Of a stretch of 64,000 nt of DNA, positions 55,374-64,000 are shown piece by piece. Below the pieces are notes generated by a model. It did no database searches, was not told the origin of the DNA, and saw only the letters and a list, made by a program, of their open reading frames with translations. Position 1 is the stretch's first letter, and each line of letters begins with the position of its first letter. Origin of the DNA: Cystobasidiopsis lactophilus (Eukaryota; Basidiomycota; Agaricostilbomycetes; Agaricostilbales; Chionosphaeraceae); the NCBI GenBank assembly GCA_001599975.1, contig BCIO01000001.1, positions 5,143,631-5,207,630 of the forward strand, written 5' to 3'. Both the position numbers and the translations under genes were made by a program.

Positions 55374-57452
55374 TCACAACGAGCTCCAATGAAGAACCAC
55401 AGGAACGTTGTATAACAAAATCGACAAATCTACTGATCCCCAGGAAAGCCACTTGCAACCAGAGGGCCGGCGGCTGCCGGGACACAGAGCGCAATCTGCA
55501 GAAGCATTTAGTTCAGACGGTTTCAAACGCAGATGCGGAGGTGCGTACCAGTTATACCGTTCTCCAACAATAGGTAACAACAGGTCGCCGTGCGCCCCTT
55601 TCAAGACCAGCCTCCCGCTGGCTGGGTCCACTCCGTAGTGCAGCGTCGCCCCATGCAATTGCCCCTGGTTCATCGAAGTGCCAAACCACAATGTCTCTTC
55701 AGGTGAAGCAAGAGCTATCACAGCAACTTGTAGCGCATCCGTCAGGTCGACGGAGCCAGATTGACGCCGGAGCAAACGGAAGGCCATAAGGTAAAGAAGA
55801 CACAAGAAGAGGCCGAAGGGAAGGAGCAGATAGACGAATTGCCAGCCAGCTAGATGTATTTTCAACACTTGCGTCTAATGTGCATAGGTGGGAAGGCGTT
55901 CAGCAGGATCGAGAGTGAGGCTTACCTCATAAGCCGATGTCCATCGTTCAATACGAGGCATACGCGGTCTAAAGGATGAGCCTGTACTCCCGGCAGCCGC
56001 CACTTGCATATTGTCCCAGATTTTGGCCATGGCCGTGGAAGTGACAGCGCGAACCGCGTAAGAGGCCCAATCGGCCAATTGCGGGCCACTATCAGGATCC
56101 ATGAGGAGGTCCACCGCAGAAAGCTCCCTGCTTCCCTGTTGGCCAAAGTTGTTCCAATAGACCTTGGCAGTGTACGTGACAATGTCGTTGGCGAAGTCGA
56201 GTTGCTCGAAGTCCGTCCAAGAATCGGCTACGCGGACGGTTCGACTGGTCGCATCGTAAACGACTTCGTAGACCCGGGTGCCGATGTCGATGGAGCACTG
56301 AACAAATTCAGTGATGGATGCTGACGAAGGGCTGGCGCGGAAGACGTAGACGGTAGGCTCGGTGTCGCAGGCGAAACCGTCGATCAGGGTGTCGAAGGAC
56401 GCATTGTATATCCGCTTGATGTAAGTGGAGGCGCATGGCAGATCCAAGTCGAACTGCACGATACTCCCATCGTTCGAAGGTGTCGTGTCGTATTGCATCG
56501 GTATTCTGACGCAGCTGGCATTACTGAGCATCCCTTCGGCGTATGCGACGAGGACGCTTGGCGAGCCTGCGTTGGCGCTGAGCAGCGCCAAATTGGCAGG
56601 AGAGAGCTGGTAATCGGCCGCGAGGCCGCTATAGCTGTTTTGCGAACGACCTTGGTGCAAGCTCAAGCCGAACAAAGGTCTATCGCCGGCTGGGCCTAAG
56701 GACTGCAGCGCGCCGTTGACAGTGAAATTGACCACAGCCTTGGTCATTAAACCGACTGCGGAGGTCGCCGCATTGGCAAAATCCCCTGTGTCGCAAAGTT
56801 GAGTGCTCTGCGAAGGAGTCAAAAGGGGACAGAATTCACCACTTGTAGTCATGTTCAGCCCCAACGCTTGAGCAACGCCGAAAGTCGCGTAATCTTTAAC
56901 TTCGTTGCTATTGTCAGCCATGTGCGGTAGAGGAAACAAGGTTGTTATGTTATATGGAACTGGGTTGGCGCCAAATGCTGCTTGAGTCGCTGCACCGAAA
57001 AGTGTGGTACACGTAAAAATGGCGAGGGCGAGAACAGAAAGGAATGACAAGGTGGTAGAAGGTCTTTGGCTTGCCATCTTGCTGAAGACTTGATATTGGT
57101 CCAAAGGAAGGCCGTAACTGGACAGAGCCTTCTGTCTTATGACGTGCTGCATGCCGACGGTGATACCGAACCCAATAAGAACGCCAAACACGGTGGCAGC
57201 GATAGCGATCAACGTGTTGTAGTTGTCGCGCAGGTGGTACTTCTCGAAGAAGTTCAGAGGAACGACACAGCGCGTTGCTGCAAGGTAAATGGCGCCAGCG
57301 AGCCAAAGAAGAAGCAACAGAATCCCGGCTCCCATGGAAAGCCAGTCCAACCACTCGCACGTCTTCCAGATCTGGCCTGTCGCGTGCTGCTGGGCTTGTC
57401 GAAGAATGCTCGCGGATCGCTTGCTGCTGGTCGATGAAGTCGAAAAGGCCAT
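55374..57452 (-). CDS. Orphan polytopic membrane protein with large extracellular domain
   Basis: Two exons (57452-55926, 55874-55374) give 675 residues. Three membrane helices lie near the N-terminus (LSMGAGILLLLLWLAGAIY, TLIAIAATVFGVLIGFGITV, TLSFLSVLALAIFTCTTLFG). A domain of about 390 residues with several Asn-glycosylation sites and about five cysteines follows, then a fourth helix (FVYLLLPFGLFLCLLYLMAF) and a cytosolic tail of about 110 residues. The layout resembles many uncharacterised fungal plasma-membrane proteins. I do not recognise a family with a known function. A strong donor (gtacgc) inside the tail near 55547 would, if used, end the protein early at ERYN. The ATG chosen (MAFSTSSTSS) is the first in frame. 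Confidence 0.8.
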
Positions 57453-58400
57453 TCTAGGAGAGGAGGGGTGGTGGAGGGAAAGACCCAAACCTGCCTGCAA
57501 CAATGCTCATCATTACCAAGGCCTGCAACACCAATCTGGGGTGTAAGAGCTCACAGCAAAGTCTTGACAGCGGTCGTAACGGACAGGAAGCTTTACATAT
57601 GGACACAAACACAGAGATTCTGCAAACACAACCTCGCAAATCCTTTTGTCAGCTGGCGCGCGCGAGGATCTGCAAAGTGCATCAACGTTAAACTCCCAAT
57701 CGCGACCAAATAATAATGCCATCAATCGAGATCGCTTCACCAGCGAGAGAAATTACTACTGTAGAACTGCTCGCAAGCCGGTGCGGACAGCAAGCTGGGC
57801 AAAGGGCAAACGCGAAACAGTTGGAATTGTCAATGCCCCGGCCGTCAAAGCCACGCAGAGCAGTCCAGCAAACAAAAACATGTGTGTATATAGCGTTAGT
57901 TGAAGGTGAACCCTAGAGCCTCGAGGGAGGAGCGAAACTCCGGCGAGCGAAGTTGAACAGCTGCAGAAGAAGAAGATGACGGTCTCGCTCCAACGTCCAC
58001 TTTGTTGCGGATTGTTTGCGCGTAAACTTGCGCGAATGACGATTTTGAGTTGCTGCCAGCTGCCCATCCAGTCGCTGCCCCAGAAAGCAGGGACTCGCAG
58101 CAGTGGCGTCCGTCAACTTTGTGCGCAAGCTTCGCCAAGTCAACCGTCGCAAATGAGCATCACAAGGGCCAACGGGTGCCGTGCTGTTCAAATTAAGGGC
58201 ACTCAGTGTCTGCCTGTGGCCATCTGAAACGCTCTCGACGGGAAATGTCTCTTCGCAAACGCCTTCCGAACCGAAGATGTCTGTCTTGCCTGTGCACACT
58301 GTTCTGCGTTCTCGATGTCCATGGCTTGAGAGATTCTCCTCTTCTTCTTGACTCAAGGACTTGTTTTATAGTGCTTGGCGCGAGAACCTGAACGAAACTG
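57453..58400. other. Intergenic, divergent, about 950 bp
   Basis: Upstream of the orphan membrane protein (-) and the GPI wall protein (+). Short frames only. I see nothing that I can support as a gene. Confidence 0.45.
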
Positions 58401-59136
58401 ATGAAGAGCCTCGGTCTGACCTTTCTTCTGCCTCTTTCGGCCTACGCTTGGGGAGGATGGAACCAAGGCGGTGGCTCCGTGAGTCCGCTTTTCTCTCTTC
58501 ATGCGTCAATCTCATCTAGTATGAATCCACAGTTTAGCCATCCAACTGGACGGCCCACCAACCTACCAACCGACTTTCCCACGAACTTCCCTACCGACTT
58601 TTCTGGCCAATGGGGCACTAAGACATGGTCTGGTTCTCGCCCTACCGATATTGGTCTTCCTGGCGGCGCTCCCGGGGGGCAACAGCCGACTGGAAGCTGG
58701 ACTGTCGGTGCTGGCCCTGACGGCCCTGGCGCCTGGACCGGAGACACTGGCACCTGGACCGGCGGCCGAGGTTCTTGGACAGCTGGAGGAGGGCCTCGTA
58801 TGTTTTTTCTTTTGGTATCTCATAGGTGACATCTCATGAAGTCCGCCAACAACCGGAACAGGGCCGAATCAGCCCTACGGCTGGAGCACCCGAGACGGCT
58901 CTGGTGGAACTCAAGACTCTGGATCCACCGCTACTGGAACTGACCTTAACATTGGTGGTGGCAACGATACCTCGGTCCCCGACAGCTCCACCGATTCAGT
59001 CGGGGAGACAGCAGCACCTAGCGACACAGGCTCCGGGGATGACAGTGGGCAATCCAACGGATGCTCCCGTCTGTTCTTGCAGTCTTTTCCACTGTTATTT
59101 ACTCTCCTTGCCTTGTCGCCTGCCGTGTTGCCCTGA
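58401..59136 (+). CDS. GPI-anchored Gly/Ser/Thr-rich cell-wall protein
   Basis: Three exons (58401-58478, 58533-58797, 58862-59136) close in phase to 205 residues. A signal peptide (MKSLGLTFLLPLSAYA) leads into GGWNQGGGS, then degenerate PTDFP/PTNFP repeats and a GAWTGDTGTWTGG repeat region. The C-terminus has a small-residue cleavage site (SGQSNG) followed by the hydrophobic tail LFLQSFPLLFTLLALSPAVL, the classic GPI signal. It should be attached to the membrane or the wall glucan. It has one cysteine in the tail region and no catalytic motif. A structural or adhesion role is inferred only. Confidence 0.85.
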
Positions 59137-59432
59137 AGAGATGCCTTCGCCACCGAATCACATCATCTAAACATTGTTCTCCCTTCTGGTTGCCCTTGGT
59201 CTTGCATTTCGCATTGGTGTCATATTGTATTGCGTATCTTATTGCCGGATGTAAATACCACGAAATTCCTCTTCTCGAACGAGAGCCGGTCGAAGGCGGC
59301 GGTGCGCGAGCGAACAAAATGGGCGTCTTGCCTCTTGTCCCTCTTGACCAGTTCCCTCTTCATTCTTTGATTCTATACCCTTCAGCCGGTCTGAAGCCTT
59401 TATCACATCTCACTTGCTCATATACGACAATC

Positions 59433-60703
59433 ATGACTTCCATCTTGACCGCCCTCGAGACTGCCTTTGCCACCGCTGTCATCGACGTCCGGAGCAAGGC
59501 TGCCAAGACGAAGCTGCCTCAATTTCCAAAGCTCGACCGTTCCCTCCTCTCGGTGGCCTCCGACCGACGAAGCTCCAAGCAAGAGGCCGACGCTGCCATT
59601 GACCAGGCCGCTGGCCGCTGCATCTCGGTCTTTGAAGAGCTCCAAAAGTCTTACAAAGAGCTCAGCGGTCCCATCCAAGTCGAGGCAGCTCAGTTGGAGG
59701 TGTCGGTCAGCGCTTGGCGCGACGCTGCTGCCAAGCTGCCCGTCGACTGGCTCCAGAACATCCCGGCCCGCGACCAGAAGGAATGCTTCGACAAGCTCGA
59801 CCGCGTCATTGCCTGGTTCACCTCCCGCCGCACCATGAAGCCGCCCTTCACTCAGGCCTTCCTGGAGGAGCAGGCCAAGCTGAAGACTGACAAGACCTAG
59901 TAAGCACCGTTTCATCAATGAACCGAAGGAGTTGATCTTGATCAAAATGCCGGCAGTTTTCTTTCCTGCCTTGGACCCTATGGCAATTTCGAAATCAAGG
60001 ACCCCAAGACGGCCTACGACCACGCCGTGCGCCGTGCGCAAGAGCTGGACGCCTACGTCTTGCGCCTCAAGACCGAGCTCAACAAGTCTGAAGAGCGATT
60101 GAATAACAGGCATGCTGGTCTCGCCACCATCATTGACGCCAGGGAAGCTAGCGACAAGGCCGAAGCGGTGTTGCACTCTCTCGACCCTTCCATCCAGGCG
60201 TGAGTCGGTCGCTGCACAGCCTCAACTCGAGCAGAGCGCTGATCCCATCACGCTCATAGTGCGTGCAACTTGGTGGAAAGAGACGTCACTCAACTCGAGA
60301 AGGCGACCACCCAGTTCAAAACTCTGGAGTGGTGCATCGATGGCCTCTGCAAGAAGGTCGACAGCCTGTCGGCTCGAATTAGCACTTCATTCAAGGACAT
60401 CGAAGAGATTGACATTGAGGTGCAGGCACTGCGTCCCTTCAAGAACCGTGGTAGGCTCTGTTCCTCCATTGCGAAGTGGCAATCCCGGTGAACATTACCT
60501 TAGGCGCCTCCGACGCCAAGTTCAGCAGCTTTGTCACTGTGCTCAAAGAGATGGACCGAGAGCTGCTTGAGAAGGTCTACCTTCTTGACATCGGCAGCAC
60601 CAGCTTCAGTTCCGAGCCGGCGTCGGTCCAAGTCCGCAAGAGCTTTCGCCGCCGGGGCAGCTCTTCATCTTCATACAGCAGCTGCTCTTCGTCTTCGAAC
60701 TAG
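59433..60703 (+). CDS. Orphan coiled-coil protein
   Basis: Four exons (59433-59899, 59957-60199, 60260-60450, 60504-60703) close in phase to 366 residues. It is almost wholly helical. Examples are CISVFEELQKSYKELSGPIQ, KTAYDHAVRRAQELDAYVLR and RDVTQLEKATTQFKTLEWCI. It ends in a Ser-rich tail (FRRRGSSSSSYSSCSSSSN). No signal peptide, membrane span or known family is seen. Codon use and in-phase exons make it a real gene. A cytosolic scaffold or BAR-like membrane-curving role could be imagined from the helices, but nothing in the sequence proves it. Confidence 0.8.
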
Positions 60704-60714
60704 TGCCCTTGTAT

Positions 60715-62668
60715 TTATTCATCATCGTCCTCCAAAGCATCTCGCTCCCATGCCCCAAACGCATCCCGCCGAAGGGCGGAGGGAATCCCGCGGCTGCCAC
60801 TCAAGTTGAGCTCGGCCAATCGCGGGCACCCTTCTAACACCTTTCTCAGGCCCTCGACTACCATTTGGTCAATACTGGCCCTTTTGAAAGGAGAAAGATA
60901 GCGCACCAGTGACCCGCGAATTAGTCAAGTGCAGCGCTTCCAAACGCTTGAACTGTGCGACGACATCCATGCATTCGTCGTCCGCTTTGGTGCCATCTAA
61001 TATCAACCTCCGGATAGACGGCTCTAATGGAGCTCCCTCTTCATCTTCCACGAATCCGAACATGTCGGTCATCTTGAGTCGGGCGGAGTTCGATGATGGC
61101 GACACGATATTTGACAAATCCAGAAGCTGGTCGTTTCATTGAGGCAGTGATAGGCTGGTGTTGATATTAAGACTCACCTCCAAGCGCTCGCTCAGATCTG
61201 AGAATAAGCCAATCAGCGCCGTCGTGGAGTTGCCCAAGCGTTCGTTGCCAAACAAGCTGAGCGCTGTCAGCTTGGGGCACCGGCGGAGCGCTTTTCTTAA
61301 ATGCGGTATTAGCCGATAGTCGAGGTAGTCCGGTGTACCACTCATTGGGGTGAGGGTGACGCCAAGGCTGCCCAGCTTGAGAGTTTCTAAGGGTGCGTCG
61401 TTCTCGAGGGTGACGAACGCGGCCAGCAAGCGGGCCAAAGAACCAGATTTCAGAGTCAGCCCTGATAGGACGAGCTTTCGAAAGCGACCAGGACCGAAGA
61501 TAACAAGAAAATCGAGCAAGCGCATGCTGGTGAACGAGACGTCCAACGATTCCAATGTCCGAGGCACTTGACCTAGGATCCTCCCGACTCCCACTTCTGT
61601 AACGCTGGTGCCTTTGAGCTTTAGGCTCTTGAGCTTGGCCAGCGGCAGTGTAACGCCCTTTGCTGCTGCGGAATCCAGCATGAGGCCGACGTTCTTGTCC
61701 GTCAGGCCATTCACAGAAGTCAACTTGAGAACTTCAAGATGCGACAACGAGCCTATCGCTTCGGCAATGCCAACCCAAGTGACGGAACAGAACCCGACAT
61801 TGAGCACGGTGACCAGCGGGCACTTGGAGGCCAGCGTCTGCAACGATCGATCGCTGACCTTGATGCACGACTTCAGCGCAAGGTGGGTCAGATTTTGAGA
61901 ACGTGATAGAATCGGGACCAGTGCAGAGTCCTGCAACCCCATTTGGCCGGAGAGATCGAGGTGCGTCAGGTGCTTGCAAAGAAGCAAGCGCTTGGTGAAG
62001 CTGTTCAAGACGTCAAGCGTGCCGGAGAAGACAGCTGGCAGGCGAAACTCTGTGGCTGACGGCTGCAAGAGCTCGGCGAGCAGCAAAACATATCGAGGTC
62101 TGGTGGCGTCGGTATTGTGAACGAACAAATGGTTGCTCAACTTGAGAGCGAGGTGTGGTGGGAGAGCGGCTACGGCCGCCTTGCTGTTCTCGTCCATGAA
62201 GAAGCGTTGATCTTTAGATTTGCCATCTGCCGGCGCCTCACGTCGGAGGGAGGCAGCCAAAGCATCTGTCGCCTTCCGAAGGCAACAGTTCGTCAGCGAA
62301 GACGGCCCTGGGTTGACGTCCACGTCGCGGGAGCTGAGGAAGCTGGCGCCCTGCACATGTTCGGACAGATGCTCAGCCGTCGACACTCTGCCAGACGAAA
62401 GCCAAAACTTTTAGCTCCGCTTTTTGTCCTTGAACGGCGAGCGACAGGAGGTCTGACCTGGCCGTGTCGTCTTTGACTGTGGCCTTTTTGTCGAGCTTGG
62501 GCCTCTTCCTCCTTGGCGCCGCCTTGACATCTGGCGCCGCGCGCTTGACCTGTCGTGTGGAAACGAACTGGCTCGGGCCCTGCAGTGGCAAAATTTGTGG
62601 CGCCTCAGTCTGCTTGCTCTCCTGTGGCCTGCCTGGCTACGCACTGGGTTCGCTGGCGGTTTGAACAT
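60715..62668 (-). CDS. RAD7: Rad7-like leucine-rich-repeat DNA repair protein (N-terminus uncertain)
   Basis: Exons 62350-61178, 61126-60914 and 60852-60715 join in phase. An upstream exon ending at 62409 (basic stretch RRKRPKLDKK) joins at QKAELK|GASF. The repeats are of the cysteine-containing LRR type (LTHLDLSGQMGLQDSALVPI, LTHLALKSCIKVSDRSLQTL, VLNVGFCSVTWVGIAEAIG). The protein ends LAELNLSGSRGIPSALRRDA. Rad7 with Rad16 senses damage in non-transcribed DNA during nucleotide excision repair and also acts in an Elc1 ubiquitin ligase. The assignment to Rad7 rather than another LRR protein rests on the order of the blocks and the C-terminal ending. The start is uncertain: an ATG lies at 62668, but it is out of frame with the next block unless a further splice occurs. 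Confidence 0.72.
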
Positions 62669-62814
62669 GGCTGCTGGAAGCGCTCTGGGCCTTAATTGGG
62701 CAAGGCGCCGTGTGTCTCAGATTAGCTGGTCAGGGCGGCATGGACGTCAGCCGCAAAGAATGCGAAGTCGGCCTTTTGAAGGTTCTCCCCACTCCTCCCC
62801 CTTCGCTTGCAGCC

Positions 62815-63915
62815 ATGAAGTTCCCTGTCCTATCTGTTCTTGCTCTGTGCATCGGCAGCGCCCTCGGGCAATCCCTGATGATCAACACGCCGGCTGCGCT
62901 CACCGAGTGCGTTCCGCTTTTATCGATCCCGCATTTCGGGCTTTGACCTTGCCCTCCCACAGATGCCAGCCCATCCTCCTTTCTTGGTCTGGCGGAACTG
63001 CCCCTTACTTTCTGTCCATCCTTCCCGGCGGAGAAACCGTATGCCTTCCGACTTTCAAAACCTTTCGAACTGCGCTCAATCGATTTTGGATCAGGGCGGC
63101 ACTCCCATCAAGCAGTTCGACCAGACCTCAGCAACGTCCATCACCTGGGTTGTGGACATTGCGTCTGGTACTTCCATCACTATCAGGATCTCCGATAACA
63201 CTGGTGTGATCAATTATAGCTGTAAGGGAGCATCCATTTTACGTTCCTCGGACATATGTCTCATTCTTCGTTCCACAGCGCCCGTTACTATTCAAGCGTA
63301 AGTGAACTCAAAGGGGAGGTGCACGACCAGCCATCTGACACTCCAAGAATTGCAGCGGCACTTCGACATCTTGCCTGACCGAATCAGCTGCGCCTGTTCC
63401 TGGTCCCACCACCACTGCGGCAGCTGCTGCCGGGCCTCTTCTCCCGACTGGTCTTTATGGCTTCTCGCAGTCCGGCGTCTTCGCCTACCCTGTGAGCGTC
63501 TTATCTTGAGCCAGGCACGTTCTTGGCGCTGAATGCCTAGCGGGCTTGATTTGCAAAGTCCGCTTCCTACTCGCTGGTCAGCTCTGCCTCTGGCCCAGTC
63601 AAGACATACGCGGTCGTCGTTGATGGAGCTACTGGTAAGTGCAGAAAGTCTCCAGACGGCAGCGCCATGTGGCTTATTTGGTATTGCCCCACCGCAGGCA
63701 CGCTCGTCGAGGGCCCGTCGGCCTACGTCTACTCTCTGTCTGCCTCTGGCACTCAATCGACCCTGGACGCCTACGCCTCGTGCTCCGTCTCCGGCTCGGT
63801 CGCCCATTGCGTTGCCTCCAACACCGCCGGCGTCAGCACCTTCTCTGCTCCATTCGCCCTGGTCACTGCCACCGCTGCCCCTGCTCGCAAGATGCGCTTT
63901 GCCCGCGATGTCTAA
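62815..63915 (+). CDS. Secreted Ser/Thr-rich protein, Kre9/Knh1-type N-terminal domain
   Basis: Seven exons (62815-62906, 62963-63038, 63095-63221, 63279-63297, 63356-63491, 63559-63634, 63698-63915) close in phase to 247 residues. A signal peptide (MKFPVLSVLALCIGSALG) is followed by a domain typical of basidiomycete secreted proteins: LMINTPAALTECQPILLSWS, GGTAPYFLSILPGG, SITWVVDIASGTSITIRISD and APVTIQAGTSTSCL. A Pro/Thr/Ala-rich linker follows, then a second Ser-rich beta-type segment (SYSLVSSASGPVKTYAVVVD, AYVYSLSASGTQ). The end is basic (ARKMRFARDV) with no hydrophobic GPI tail, so it is probably released rather than anchored. Its role is unknown. The 19-nt exon 4 is supported by the conserved APVTIQ. 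Confidence 0.85.
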
Positions 63916-64000
63916 GCGCATCCTCAGCTTTTCCCCTGTCTGGCAAGACAACTCCGAAATCAACACGCACTCTAATGGACATTTCTTACTCTTCACACTT

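Overview
The window looks like nuclear DNA of a filamentous or yeast-like fungus, most probably a basidiomycete. The genes are packed at about one per 2 kb on both strands and are cut by many short introns (about 31-120 nt, mostly 45-65). The gene content is fungal: chitin deacetylase, Zn2Cys6 regulators, GPI-anchored wall proteins, a neurofibromin/Ira-type RasGAP, and F-box and BAH-PHD proteins of the kind common in basidiomycetes. Every multi-exon model was built by hand from splice signals plus reading-frame continuity. Where exon phases close exactly I say so.

Layout. 1-508: 3' end of an unknown gene. 0.8-8.8 kb: flavin monooxygenase (Baeyer-Villiger type), a hormone-sensitive-lipase-like esterase with a phospho-motif tail, a small regulator with a C-terminal Zn2Cys6 cluster, and a chitin deacetylase. 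9-17.6 kb: Rab geranylgeranyltransferase beta, an AAA ATPase, COP9 signalosome subunit 1, an F-box protein and an orphan coiled-coil protein. 18.1-21.1 kb: a tandem pair of secreted, Rossmann-fold SDR-like proteins. 21.2-29.4 kb: a complete neurofibromin-like RasGAP of about 2467 residues. 29.5-38.9 kb: a membrane-anchored DUF3445/HODM-like protein, the Smc5/6 subunit Nse3, a Zn2Cys6 plus fungal_trans factor, and a tail-to-tail pair of mitochondrial genes (NDUFAF3-like and lipoate ligase). 40.6-47.9 kb: a BAH-PHD protein, clathrin light chain, a small Asn/Gly-rich locus and a TMEM115 homologue. 48.7-54.1 kb: a cysteine-rich orphan with three CxxC-x(n)-C units, and a TBL1/Sif2-type LisH-WD40 corepressor. 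54.5-57.5 kb: an HPP membrane protein and an orphan four-helix membrane protein. 58.4-63.9 kb: a GPI wall protein, an orphan coiled-coil protein, a Rad7-like LRR protein and a secreted Ser/Thr-rich protein.

Most genes are housekeeping. The first 9 kb could be a small catabolic group: a monooxygenase making esters or lactones, an esterase to cleave them, and a linked regulator. The least explained parts are the Cys-rich protein at 48.7-50.1 kb, the secreted SDR pair, the BAH-PHD protein with a stretched PHD finger, and a widespread GTNCGT splice-donor class. I saw no tRNA, rRNA, CRISPR array or transposon-like element. The search for RNAs was by eye only.
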